Assembly: GCF_023168145.1 (NCBI RefSeq)
Contig: NZ_BQYK01000002.1
Span: forward strand, 191,165-238,321
Length of the DNA: 47,157 bases
Reading direction: 5' to 3'
DNA from: Sporosarcina sp. NCCP-2222
GTDB taxonomy: Bacteria > Bacillota > Bacilli > Bacillales_A > Planococcaceae
In this document: piece after piece, positions 1-9,238 of the stretch
Layout: every line of letters begins with the position of its first letter
Position numbering within the stretch: the stretch's first letter is position 1
Notes under the pieces: model-generated
Databases searched by the model: none
What the model was told of the DNA's origin: nothing
Seen by the model: only the letters and a program-made list of their open reading frames with translations
Made by a program: the position numbers and the translations under genes

Positions 1-630
1 TTTAGCCCACTGTTCTGTCGGGAAGGACACATCGGTTAAGTTCTCTTCCATTAATCCTTGAATATCCGCTAGCCAAAGTTCCATTGTCAGCAAATCGGAT
101 TCAACACTCGTTAACGATTCAGTTTGTGTCCTATCAAAAGCATTCAAGTCGGCGATTGTCTGGTCTCTTCGCTTCTTCGAATTTCCGATGCCTGTCTGGA
201 CGTCGCTGTCATTTAATTGGGGTAAGGTGGCAATGTCAGAAACCTTCGCGATAATTGCATTCGCTTCCTCTGTTAGACTCGCAGTCACCCTTGAAATTTC
301 AGACAGTCCCTCTTCCACCTCTCCCAACAAAAAGCTTTCTTGAATATAGCCGTCCGGATTCGGTTCAAGCGCTTCGAGTGCACCTTTTATTTGGGAAAGG
401 ACGCTATATAAATTGCTTTTGAAGAGTTGCATGAACTGAAGGAACGGCAGATGACATTCCTTGTAAAAGGATCGGATTGCACTGCCACCCTTCCCTTTTA
501 ACTCTTCTTCCAGCCCCACAAGTTTTTGGATCGTCTCATCTATTTTCTTCATTTCCCCTTCGAGACGATCGAGCATTTCCTTATTGTTTTCAAGCCCTTC
601 TGATAAGGTGCTGACCTTGAGGATTTTCAT
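1..630 (-). CDS. LXG-domain type VII secretion effector, N-terminal part (cut by window edge)
   Basis: The frame is open from the ATG at 630 to the window edge, giving 210 residues without a stop. The product starts MKILKVSTLSEGLENN and is almost entirely helical, with a long coiled-coil-like acidic/basic repeat pattern, as expected of the LXG domain that routes polymorphic toxins to Gram-positive type VII secretion systems. A GGGAG ribosome binding site precedes the ATG, and the start overlaps the stop of the gene before it by four bases (ATGA). It is last in the visible T7SS operon and follows two small helical proteins of the YwqH and YwqI types, the same order as ywqH-ywqI-ywqJ in Bacillus subtilis. 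The toxic domain and any immunity gene lie outside the window, so the activity cannot be named. LXG assignment is by pattern and context. Confidence 0.8.
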   Translation of the reverse strand, partial: MKILKVSTLSEGLENNKEMLDRLEGEMKKIDETIQKLVGLEEELKGKGGSAIRSFYKECHLPFLQFMQLFKSNLYSVLSQIKGALEALEPNPDGYIQESFLLGEVEEGLSEISRVTASLTEEANAIIAKVSDIATLPQLNDSDVQTGIGNSKKRRDQTIADLNAFDRTQTESLTSVESDLLTMELWLADIQGLMEENLTDVSFPTEQWAK

Positions 631-932
631 TCGATCGCTCCCTTCAGACCCATTGCACTTCCTGCCGCGGCAATCCCCTTCCCGATTGTTTCGTCGGCGG
701 CCTGCACGAATTGAACTGAGTTCTCCGTTGTTTCTACATTTTTCAGCAGCAGCGTTTGGTAATTGGTCAGGAGTGTCTCCAATTTCGTTTGCAATTCAGT
801 TAGTTTCGTTACGACATCCATTTGGTTTTGAGAGATGGCAGGTACGGCTGTAGGATCCAGCCCGTCTGTCGCCCCTTGGATTTCACCCAGTTTGCTTTCA
901 ACCTCTTCATAGACAATTTTCATTTCCGTCAT
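627..932 (-). CDS. Small helical LXG-partner protein, YwqI/DUF5344 family
   Basis: A 101-residue, almost fully helical protein starting MTEMKIVYEEVESKLGEIQG. It has no signal peptide and no membrane segment. The length and the helix-turn-helix layout fit the YwqI-type (DUF5344) proteins that sit directly before LXG toxins. Such small proteins are thought to pair with the LXG domain for delivery through the type VII machinery. AGGAGG lies seven bases before the ATG. Its TGA overlaps the ATG of the LXG gene by four bases, which implies translational coupling and roughly stoichiometric synthesis. No W-x-G motif is visible. The family call rests on size, composition and position. Confidence 0.75.
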   Translation of the reverse strand: MTEMKIVYEEVESKLGEIQGATDGLDPTAVPAISQNQMDVVTKLTELQTKLETLLTNYQTLLLKNVETTENSVQFVQAADETIGKGIAAAGSAMGLKGAIE

Positions 933-1001
933 GAGAAAGCCTCCTCTGTAGAACGTTCATCTAGCTTCATCTTTGTATACGGAGATTGACAAGAACCCCG
1001 T

Positions 1002-1382
1002 TTATTTACTTCCTTGCTTGGCGGTTTCCTTTGCCGCCGCTTCCTTTGCCGCCTGCTCTGCCAACAACCGGTCAATCGTTGCCTGGATACTTGCGATCTC
1101 GGCATTCAACTCTGCAATTTTCGCATCGATTGCATCGTACACTTTCGTAAATTGATCTCCGGAAAGCTCCACATAGGAGGCGTGAATATCCGCTTCCCGA
1201 ATCTCATCAAATTCATCGGCGTGCTTGCCATGCCATGTCGTGAGGGTCAGTTCAGGCTCCATGCACTTCTTTTCGTTGTCGTGAAACTCGCTCTGCTTGC
1301 CGGAAAGTTCCCCTTTGCATGCTTGCAGCCTGGCCACATCGTTCATTTTTTTCGCCTTCAAGGCAATATAGAAACCTATCAA
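1002..1382 (-). CDS. Small helical WXG-like LXG-partner protein, YwqH/DUF5082 family
   Basis: A 126-residue protein with two long helices separated by a short segment containing TTWHGKHADEF, a W-x-G-like turn at about residues 49-51, and an Ala/Lys-rich C-terminal coiled coil. This fits the YwqH (DUF5082) family found two genes before LXG toxins. The start is a TTG at 1382, chosen because AAGGAGG lies eight bases upstream; the internal ATG at 1346 has a much weaker site. The TTG overlaps the TGA of essA (TTGA), tying the effector cassette to the secretion operon. It probably acts as a targeting partner or chaperone of the LXG protein in the cytoplasm. This role is inferred from the family. 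Confidence 0.78.
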   Translation of the reverse strand: MIGFYIALKAKKMNDVARLQACKGELSGKQSEFHDNEKKCMEPELTLTTWHGKHADEFDEIREADIHASYVELSGDQFTKVYDAIDAKIAELNAEIASIQATIDRLLAEQAAKEAAAKETAKQGSK

Positions 1383-1906
1383 ACTGTTTTCCTCCTTTTC
1401 CTCTCCCTGACAGGGGATTCCTGTATGGTTTTTGGAATGAACACGGTGAAGAGAATGACCGTTCCGATCACGATCAACAAAACGAATAGCAGGGTCCGGC
1501 CGTTGCTGTCACGCTGTTGCTCCACTGGGATATACGAACTGACAGTTGCCTCATTCTTGCGGACGGCTGTCTTGGTAAACAGGCCAATTTCCTTCGACCT
1601 TGCCGCGACGGTGCTTCTCTCCCCACGTACATCGGTCCTGAACAGATAGGAACTGTCGCCACGTGCAGGCAACCGGCGACTCCCGTCGAAATGCAAGTTG
1701 AATTGCTTCTCGGGGAGTGTATTTTTCATTTCGATTTTACCTGCATCATGTAAGTAATCAGTGTTCTTGTTAAACTTCAATTTCTCATAGAGGACCGGCT
1801 CCAAATCTTCGATCGAGCCATCTGTGGCGGCCGATCCCCTAGCCTGCATACTGAAAATGACGCTGCACAGTAGCACCATCACGACGATGGATTTCGCTGC
1901 TTTCAT
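1379..1906 (-). CDS. essA: Type VII secretion protein EssA (YueC)
   Basis: A 175-residue membrane protein starting MKAAKSIVVMVLLCSVIFSM. It has an N-terminal hydrophobic segment (about residues 5-22), an extracytoplasmic region of about 115 residues, a second membrane segment near the C-terminus (LLFVLLIVIGTVILFTVF), and a basic tail rich in Arg/Lys. Size, topology and position directly after esaA match EssA/YueC of Firmicute T7SS loci. The reading frame extends upstream, but the ATG at 1906 is preferred because it overlaps the esaA stop as ATGA. EssA is needed for T7 secretion in staphylococci, where it is an integral membrane component; its molecular role is not settled. Confidence 0.85.
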   Translation of the reverse strand: MKAAKSIVVMVLLCSVIFSMQARGSAATDGSIEDLEPVLYEKLKFNKNTDYLHDAGKIEMKNTLPEKQFNLHFDGSRRLPARGDSSYLFRTDVRGERSTVAARSKEIGLFTKTAVRKNEATVSSYIPVEQQRDSNGRTLLFVLLIVIGTVILFTVFIPKTIQESPVRERKRRKTV

Positions 1907-4731
1907 ATCTCTTCCACTACTGGCGGTTCCCCATTTTTTGGCCGGTTCACAAAATATGAAATAGTTAACATGCAAATCGCTATTGTCGCTACGATGGCAG
2001 TTCCCCAGCCAAAGAGTGTTTCAGGGTCATATTTAATGGAGATAAACACTTTTGAAACCAAATCAGGAATTTTGATTTCCGGTACGCCAAGCACGAGTAA
2101 CGGCATAATATATAGTCCCATCAATACGATGGACGCAAGCCACCCGAGTCCCAGGCTTATATCGAGTGCCGTTTTGATAATAGCCGATCCAGCGAGAAGT
2201 AACAGAATGGTGAAAATGGTCCACTGGATGGCACGATCGTCGCGTAGAATATACATATTCACGCTATATAAGCTGATGATCAAGCCCACTAGCAATGAAA
2301 GAATCGTAATCATTCCAAGGTCCCATAAAACGGAAGCCCCTTTAATTCGATGGGCGAAAAAGCCGATCGCGAGACTGCTGAGCAGCAAGATGATAAAGAG
2401 GATGAGTGGCGGCACTTTGGTCATCTCATCTGCCACGACTGCCTCTCCTTTCACTTCCAATGGGTTCACTAAATAGTTGAAGACATACCCGTTTTCTTGC
2501 CCATCCACGTAGGTGTTCGCCAAATAACTTTGAATGTCATCTTTGAATGCTGACATCTCTGTTAGATTTTTCTGCCATTTATTTCCGAACGCTAATGAGC
2601 TCTCTTTTATATCATTCGCTTTTCCATAAAGATCGGAAGCATAATTGACCAAGCCGTTTTGTCGCTCAGATAGTGAAACCATTTGACTACTTAAGGAAGC
2701 AAGCTGTGAACTGACATTTTGTTGGCCGCCCATGACTTGCCCTTCAGATACATTTTGAGCAGGTTCCCCTTCCGTCGATTGCAACTGTGCCAAAAGGGCG
2801 GATGCCTGCTCGTCGAGCGTATTCAGGTCGTTCTGCAGCTCAGTATGCTGCTCTTCCATTGATTTTTCATAACCGGACATGATTGCGGCAAATGAGGTGC
2901 TGACATTCTCCATGCTGAGTTCAGTTTCCGGAATGCTGGTGCCAAGATCTTTCCAGCTTTCCAATTCCTCAACATTGAGCTCCACAACCTCTTCCAGCAT
3001 CTCCTTCGTCCTGTCATCCTGCAGCAGCTCTTGCTTTGTTGTTCCTCCTTGACGCTCTTCCAGCATGAATTCGTATTGATCTAACTTCGCAAAATAGGCT
3101 AGAAGCGAGTCAAAGTTAACATGTGCATTATTTTGCTTGAAGACATTACCGAGCTGCTCTTTTTCTACAGCTGATAATGCCGGATTTTTCAGCAACTCCT
3201 GTTCTTTCAATTCAATGGCATATCGGATGGCGGCCTGATCCGGTGTATTGTTTTCCAAAATCGTTTTCAGGCTCTCATATTTTTCGGCCAGCATCTCAAA
3301 TGAAGCCTGCAATTCATTGAACTCCGAGGACGCGTTCCTGTAGTCACCCGTGTCTGTGCTAACCATCTCGTTAAGTGTTTGGGCCTTCGTCATGATGGCT
3401 TCGTTCAACGTTTGCATGTCAGATTCCAACTGGCTAATAGTAGTACCCAGCTGCTGGCTTGCTTCATCTTCTCCCAATTGGGATTTCAGCGAAGATAAGC
3501 CCGCTAGAATTGCCTGCATTTCCTGTTGTTCCTCCGCCAGATTCGGCGTTGTCCGGCCGGCTTTTTCTGTTGTCTTCGCCGCCAGCTGTTCTTTAATAGC
3601 GGCCCAGTCTTTTACATAAGGGAGTCCGTCAATCTGCCCGGAACCCGTCGACAGCTCGCCTTTTTTCCCGGCCTCCACTTCTTGGCCGACTCGATTGAAT
3701 AATCGATAGGCATACCTGTCAATTGCTGTTCCTTGCACCGTCAGCAACTCTTCCACTTGACGGGATACTTGCTGCTGCCGCATTTCCGCCAAAGCGAGGA
3801 GCCGCTCTTTATTGGCATCGATCGCTTCATTCACTTCCGTGATGCGGGAATTCAGTTCCTCGTTATTCTCCTCCAAAGTTTGCAAGGACTCGTTGTAACG
3901 CTCCGTCTGCACAGCAGCTGCCTGTTTAATTTTCTCCAGGCTGCTGCTCTGCATATGGAGGAGCAGTTCCTTTTGTTCCGCCTGATAGTACTTATACTTC
4001 TCAACGTATGAAATGAACTCCGACAGTTCAGAGCTGAAAGCTTCTGTGCTTTGAATATGAGATGCGTGGGCTTCGCCTGCATTGCCGATCAGGGACCGGA
4101 GCCCTTCCACCTGCTCCTTCTGCTGTCTCATCTTTTCCGCCAATTGTTCGGAGCCCGGCATGTAGTAGGCTGACATGGCGTCGAGGAATTCGGTCTCCTT
4201 CGTCAGAATCTTATCGAATTCTTTTTTGATATGATCCATTTCATTGGCGACATAGCTCCAGTAAAGGGTAGATATTTTTTCATTCACCCGATTGGAGGCT
4301 TCATCTATCTCACGCAGAACTCGTTCCTTTTGCAATCCGTCCTTTTGCCGTTGCACTTGATACGTGAATTCCGCTTTTTCAGGACTTTGCTCATTGTAAG
4401 ACATGACACGATTTGAAAAGTCGGATGGGATATAGACGATTGCATCGTACTGGTTGGATTTCAAGCCGTTTGTCGCCGTTCCTCGCCCCATCACTTTCCA
4501 TTCGTACTCGGAATTGTCGGATAGGATGGAGACGACCTCCTTTCCCATCTCGACCGGTTCCCCATCTCTCGCAACGCCAAGATCTTCGTTAACAATGGCG
4601 ATGATCCGCTTCTGATGGCCGTTCATATGCAATAGACTGCCGCCCATTAACTGAAAGAACAGGACGGGGACGGCGAGTATTACTAACAAACCGGCGATCA
4701 ATTGTATTTTTTTTCGTTTGCTGCTATTCAT
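1903..4731 (-). CDS. esaA: Type VII secretion accessory protein EsaA (YueB family)
   Basis: A 942-residue protein with one N-terminal membrane helix (residues 9-27), a large extracytoplasmic domain of about 730 residues dominated by long coiled coils (for example the stretches around residues 190-330 and 390-520), and a C-terminal block of five to six membrane helices. This layout is that of EsaA/YueB, whose B. subtilis member is the SPP1 phage receptor. The protein is about 130 residues shorter than YueB. The ATG at 4731 is chosen because it overlaps the essC stop (ATGA) and has AGAGGAAG upstream; a longer in-frame start inside essC lacks support. It is a structural T7SS membrane component that projects through the cell wall. 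As the surface-exposed part, its central region may vary between strains. Confidence 0.92.
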   Translation of the reverse strand: MNSSKRKKIQLIAGLLVILAVPVLFFQLMGGSLLHMNGHQKRIIAIVNEDLGVARDGEPVEMGKEVVSILSDNSEYEWKVMGRGTATNGLKSNQYDAIVYIPSDFSNRVMSYNEQSPEKAEFTYQVQRQKDGLQKERVLREIDEASNRVNEKISTLYWSYVANEMDHIKKEFDKILTKETEFLDAMSAYYMPGSEQLAEKMRQQKEQVEGLRSLIGNAGEAHASHIQSTEAFSSELSEFISYVEKYKYYQAEQKELLLHMQSSSLEKIKQAAAVQTERYNESLQTLEENNEELNSRITEVNEAIDANKERLLALAEMRQQQVSRQVEELLTVQGTAIDRYAYRLFNRVGQEVEAGKKGELSTGSGQIDGLPYVKDWAAIKEQLAAKTTEKAGRTTPNLAEEQQEMQAILAGLSSLKSQLGEDEASQQLGTTISQLESDMQTLNEAIMTKAQTLNEMVSTDTGDYRNASSEFNELQASFEMLAEKYESLKTILENNTPDQAAIRYAIELKEQELLKNPALSAVEKEQLGNVFKQNNAHVNFDSLLAYFAKLDQYEFMLEERQGGTTKQELLQDDRTKEMLEEVVELNVEELESWKDLGTSIPETELSMENVSTSFAAIMSGYEKSMEEQHTELQNDLNTLDEQASALLAQLQSTEGEPAQNVSEGQVMGGQQNVSSQLASLSSQMVSLSERQNGLVNYASDLYGKANDIKESSLAFGNKWQKNLTEMSAFKDDIQSYLANTYVDGQENGYVFNYLVNPLEVKGEAVVADEMTKVPPLILFIILLLSSLAIGFFAHRIKGASVLWDLGMITILSLLVGLIISLYSVNMYILRDDRAIQWTIFTILLLLAGSAIIKTALDISLGLGWLASIVLMGLYIMPLLVLGVPEIKIPDLVSKVFISIKYDPETLFGWGTAIVATIAICMLTISYFVNRPKNGEPPVVEEI

Positions 4732-7700
4732 TGCGCTATCTTCCTCTCCAGCTGGCATAAGGGCGTAAGTAGTTTCCAATCCTGGCCGTTAAGAATGTAG
4801 TGGGCATAGCCCATCGGCAACTCCGGCTCTTTGCGCTCGTAAGGGATTGTATATAAGGTCTGCTCTGATTTCCTCATGAACAGAACAGCCTGTCGGACCA
4901 GTTTCAGCTCATTCGTCAATACATCGTATCCTTTGGTCACTTCCGCATTGCTGATGGAGACGATGATATTGAAGCCTAGATGTGTATATTTCTTCATCAA
5001 CTTCGCCAAGCGGTCTTGGATGCCGGCATCGACCGTTTGCAAGAATCTTGTATATCCATCGATAATGAAATAGGAAGGCAGGATCGGAGTCTGTTTCCCT
5101 TTTTGGAGATTCTCCAAATAGACTTGCTCCGTCCGCTCAAAGTAAAGCTCCACTACTTGCAGCCAATCTGTAAGCCGCTCCTTCGTTTCCAAATAGTCCA
5201 CTTCATGTTCCTTGCCGAATTCGGCCAAGCCTCTGTCGAACGAATCGAAAATGCCGATGAATCCTTTTTCTTGCTCGTTCAATTGTTGGAGGAGCAATTT
5301 CAACAAGTTGGTCTTTCCTCTTTGCGGCTGTCCGATGATCAAGCAATGGTTTGTTTTTGTAAAATCAAGGACGATCGGCTGAACGGTATTTTCGTCCAAT
5401 CCAATTGGCAGCTGTCCTGCTTTCAGACGACGATCCATATAGTCATAGAAATTGTTGGTCGTCAATTCAAGCGGCAGCATTGGAATCGACTTCGGCGTTC
5501 GGCATCCTTCGTACTTCATTTTCAACGAACGAACCGTTTCTTTCATGGAATCGAGTACTTCCCAATCATTTGCACCAGGTGCCGGCAAGTAAAGTTGGGC
5601 AAAATAGGACTCTTCCTTTTTGATCGCGGCTCTTCCCGGAAATGGTTCCAGATCAAACGGCAGTCGCCCAACAACACCAAATGCCTCTGACGAATCCATT
5701 AAGTAATGAACGATCTTCGTCTTCAAATTATTCATGAGGGACTGGCGAATGGATTGCGCCCTTGTCGTACTGACAAATAAATAAATCCCGAGCGCCTGCC
5801 CGTCTCTGCCGAACTGATTGATCGCAAGCTCGGTCTCTTCCATTTCCTCTCTGACAATATCGTAGTTATCGATGACGATAAACCATAACGGGAATGGTTC
5901 GTCCGCCACTTCGTTATACATCCGAATCGTGTTTACTTCGGCCTGCTGGAATGCCCGCTTGCGCTTTGTCATCTCTTCTGTGATCCGCTTGATCAGTTTC
6001 GTACGCTTCAAATCTTCCCCAAGGGTCAGATAATCCGCAGTGTGCGGAAGCTGCCTCAATGGCAGAAGCGAGCCATTACCGTAATCCAAAATATAAGCAT
6101 GCGCCTGCTCCGGCGACAGCTTCTCACAGATGCCTAACAGCATCGTTAGAAGTGTATAGGATTTGCCGTAGCCCGGAGAGCCAAATACGCCGACATTTCC
6201 ATCTTCCATTAGCTGATAGCCGATCTGGGTTTGACTCTGTTTCTCTGCTTCATCAATCATGCCAATCGGCACGGCTGCCGTATCCTTTTCAATCAAAGCC
6301 GGTTTTTCGATCCGCATAGCAAGAGGCGGCAGCCATGGACTTCTCAGCTTGCGAATCCCCATATCGTGTTGCGCAGATACAATTTTCTCCGTTACCACTT
6401 CAATTTCGGTAATTTTCGCTTTGCCTTTATCGGAACGTGTCCGGATGCCGGATAGTGGATACAGGCCGAGATCGGTCACGATAGCGATCTCATCCTCCCC
6501 CTCGAATGTCTCCTCTAAATACGGAGACCGGCTATACGCGGATTGGAAAAGTTCGTACACTTCATTGTTGCCGACTTGCATATAGCCCCGGCCAGTTACT
6601 GTAATGGAAGCCGCGTCATTATTTTTCAAGATTTCCTTACTATCGGATTCGTCTTGCACCTTCAATGCGACGCGGAAACGGGCATTACTCCAGATTTGCT
6701 CATCGATGACACCACCTGGCTTCTGTGTCGCCAGTATGAGATGGACACCTAAGCTCCGCCCGATACGCGCCGTACTGACAAGTTCCCGGATGAACTCCGG
6801 TTCTTCACTTTTCAACTCGGCGAATTCATCTGAAATAAGCAATAAATGCGGCATCGGCTCTTCAGCGACCCCTTCTTTATAGAGCGCTGTGTAATCATCG
6901 ATGTGGGACACGCTGAACCGGTCAAATAGGATTTGCCTGCGTTTCAGCTCGCTCTTGATAGAGGTCAGCGCCCGCATACTGAAGTTTTTGCTGCCCTCGA
7001 TATTCGTAATTGTCCCTAGCAAATGCGGGATTTTCCGGAAAGGCTGTGCCATCCCGCCGCCTTTATAGTCAATTAATAGAAAGGCGACTTCGTGAGGATG
7101 AAAGTTCACGGCGAGCGATAAGATCAATGTCTGAAGGAATTCACTCTTCCCTGAACCGGTCGTTCCTGCTAACAATCCATGAGGTCCGTGCGCCTTTTCA
7201 TGTAGGTTCAATTCAACAAGCTCCGAATTTCCTTTCATACCGATCGGGACGGCAAGTGATTTCGCCGATTCATTAGATAACCAGAACTCATGGATCGGCA
7301 GCTGCTCCACTTCTTTCACGCCATACATTTCAAGAAAGCCGACCATTTTCGGTATGGAACTGACCATGCCGACTTGGTGGTTCAGCGTCTTCAACATCCG
7401 GGCAAACGTTTCATTCGTTCGGTCCTCCACCGTATCCAGGCGAAAGGGAATCCGGACAGCCCGTTTTTTATTCATGACGATTTCGCCTTCCCGCTCATTT
7501 AAATACCGGACTAGCGTTTTCGCATTCTCAGGTATCCATTCTTGGGCGGATGCCGTAAAAATAACGGAAATCCCGAGTTCCTCCAATTTATTGCCTTCCA
7601 AATACTCCAAAATCATATGTTCAGCAATTAATTGATAATCAGAGATGATAAATACCAGATGAGGAGAATAGATCACCTTTCCTTTGTTTTCATCCACATC

Positions 7701-9206
7701 CCGCTCCCTGATCATTTCATACAGAGAAGACAACAGCTGATCACGCGTCTGCTCGTTATGAATAAATCCTTTTGCATGCATATGCGGAAGCGTGAACTGT
7801 GGAAGCCATTTCATCCATTTCACCTTTGAATAATCGGCGTGCTTGCAAATGTAGATAAACCGCACATCATGATAGCTATGGAAAAATGCAAGCTGGCCGA
7901 GAATTTGATTCAACTCTTTTCGGATGATCGAATCCTTTCCGATCAGACCGACCATTCCGGAAGCGAGTCCTACTGTAATGGGTGCGTCCTGGATTTCCTT
8001 GAACGCTTCCTCCATCATCCGGGACTGTTCCAGCAAATCATCTGTATCCCGGTTGGCAAGCTCTGATGTCGACATCGTGATTCCGTAACTTGACGGCACA
8101 CTGCCGGTTCCAAGGCGGAATTCGAACGCATCATGGCTATCCAGTGTCTTCTCCCAAATCCGGCCGGATAGTTGGTTCGTCATATGTTTCATTTGCTCGA
8201 AAGAAGGAAAGTGGAAAGCGAGCACATCCTTCTGTTTTTTTGCTAATGTATAAAGCTCTTCGCGCATATTGCGTAAATATGCTGTATAGACTCGCTTCCT
8301 TTTTTCGTTACTCTGTTTTCTTCTTTTCTTATCATTGAAATATTGAATCGTGGAAGTTATGAGCGTCACGGTGAACATGGTGACCGAAATGATAATGAAA
8401 ATCCCACGTGGAATGAGAATCGCCACAAGCCCAAGCACGATGAGCATAGCAAGAGGCGGAGCAACAATGAGCCACAGCCCTCTTCCTGTATACTCACTTT
8501 CCTGCGTTGGAAATGTGATTGTCACTCGTTCATCCGGCAAATCGTAAATCATACGGGGGGTCCGGCGGTATTCAGGATAGAGCGCAGCCATTTCTGAAGC
8601 AGGCAGCTCCATTTCCGGAAGTACAGTTTGCACTGGCGTAATCGAACGGATTGCGAGCACATCCTCTTCCAGCAAACGAAGCTCCATACCACCCCACTGG
8701 AGGATATCCCCGCAAGCGAGCGCCGGACTCCCTTCCTGTTTTTCTCCGTTTATGTATAGAGGACAGTTCTTTTCCATCTCGATTCGCCAGCCTGTTGATA
8801 GTTTCAACAGTGAAAAACCGCCTGATGGCTTTCCGAGTGGATGCTCTGATTGGATGTTGCTGATTACCGCATCTCCATCCATCCCGACGGTTATTTCTTT
8901 TTCATCTCCGATAAAATACGCCTTTTCTTTCGATAACGATTTCGTTAAGCGTAATGTCAGCAATCGCCCTTTTCGTGAAACGGAAACACCGTCTTCCATT
9001 GATAAAATGCCGAGTCTCTTTCCGGATTCCCGTATCGCAAAGCCATCCTTCACTTCCTCAATGACAATCGAACCTTGCGGAAATGGAAAATCCAGCATGG
9101 TGATATCATCATCAACGGAAGAACCGATCGTCATGCGGTCAAAATCGTATTCATTGATCGGCACCCGTTGGTAATGCCGATCATAGAACAGCCAGAGTTC
9201 CAACAT
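4728..9206 (-). CDS. essC: Type VII secretion ATPase EssC (YukBA), FtsK/SpoIIIE type
   Basis: A 1492-residue motor ATPase. The N-terminal 200 residues are beta-rich and fit the two FHA-like domains of EssC. Two membrane helices follow at about 230-285 (LIVAPPLAMLIVLGLVAIL and the next segment). Three FtsK/SpoIIIE-type domains carry Walker A motifs GTTGSGKSE (about 680), GSPGYGKSY (about 1013) and GQPQRGKTN (about 1295). Domain 1 has a clear Walker B (LLLISDEFAEL); in domains 2 and 3 the corresponding motifs are IVIDNYD and FIIDGYT and look degenerate, as is common in this family. It powers export of WXG100 and LXG substrates, and its C-terminal domain normally selects them. ATG at 9206 is preferred over a GTG at 9215 because AGGTG lies six bases before it. 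Confidence 0.96.
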   Translation of the reverse strand: MLELWLFYDRHYQRVPINEYDFDRMTIGSSVDDDITMLDFPFPQGSIVIEEVKDGFAIRESGKRLGILSMEDGVSVSRKGRLLTLRLTKSLSKEKAYFIGDEKEITVGMDGDAVISNIQSEHPLGKPSGGFSLLKLSTGWRIEMEKNCPLYINGEKQEGSPALACGDILQWGGMELRLLEEDVLAIRSITPVQTVLPEMELPASEMAALYPEYRRTPRMIYDLPDERVTITFPTQESEYTGRGLWLIVAPPLAMLIVLGLVAILIPRGIFIIISVTMFTVTLITSTIQYFNDKKRRKQSNEKRKRVYTAYLRNMREELYTLAKKQKDVLAFHFPSFEQMKHMTNQLSGRIWEKTLDSHDAFEFRLGTGSVPSSYGITMSTSELANRDTDDLLEQSRMMEEAFKEIQDAPITVGLASGMVGLIGKDSIIRKELNQILGQLAFFHSYHDVRFIYICKHADYSKVKWMKWLPQFTLPHMHAKGFIHNEQTRDQLLSSLYEMIRERDVDENKGKVIYSPHLVFIISDYQLIAEHMILEYLEGNKLEELGISVIFTASAQEWIPENAKTLVRYLNEREGEIVMNKKRAVRIPFRLDTVEDRTNETFARMLKTLNHQVGMVSSIPKMVGFLEMYGVKEVEQLPIHEFWLSNESAKSLAVPIGMKGNSELVELNLHEKAHGPHGLLAGTTGSGKSEFLQTLILSLAVNFHPHEVAFLLIDYKGGGMAQPFRKIPHLLGTITNIEGSKNFSMRALTSIKSELKRRQILFDRFSVSHIDDYTALYKEGVAEEPMPHLLLISDEFAELKSEEPEFIRELVSTARIGRSLGVHLILATQKPGGVIDEQIWSNARFRVALKVQDESDSKEILKNNDAASITVTGRGYMQVGNNEVYELFQSAYSRSPYLEETFEGEDEIAIVTDLGLYPLSGIRTRSDKGKAKITEIEVVTEKIVSAQHDMGIRKLRSPWLPPLAMRIEKPALIEKDTAAVPIGMIDEAEKQSQTQIGYQLMEDGNVGVFGSPGYGKSYTLLTMLLGICEKLSPEQAHAYILDYGNGSLLPLRQLPHTADYLTLGEDLKRTKLIKRITEEMTKRKRAFQQAEVNTIRMYNEVADEPFPLWFIVIDNYDIVREEMEETELAINQFGRDGQALGIYLFVSTTRAQSIRQSLMNNLKTKIVHYLMDSSEAFGVVGRLPFDLEPFPGRAAIKKEESYFAQLYLPAPGANDWEVLDSMKETVRSLKMKYEGCRTPKSIPMLPLELTTNNFYDYMDRRLKAGQLPIGLDENTVQPIVLDFTKTNHCLIIGQPQRGKTNLLKLLLQQLNEQEKGFIGIFDSFDRGLAEFGKEHEVDYLETKERLTDWLQVVELYFERTEQVYLENLQKGKQTPILPSYFIIDGYTRFLQTVDAGIQDRLAKLMKKYTHLGFNIIVSISNAEVTKGYDVLTNELKLVRQAVLFMRKSEQTLYTIPYERKEPELPMGYAHYILNGQDWKLLTPLCQLERKIAQ

Positions 9207-9238
9207 TATCCTCACCTACTTTCCAATGGCGATTTCTT

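Noticed and set aside
8343..8597. Plus-strand frame opposite essC, and similar frames opposite esaA, essC, cdaR and others
   Set aside because: They lie on the opposite strand of well-supported genes, without ribosome binding sites or recognisable products.
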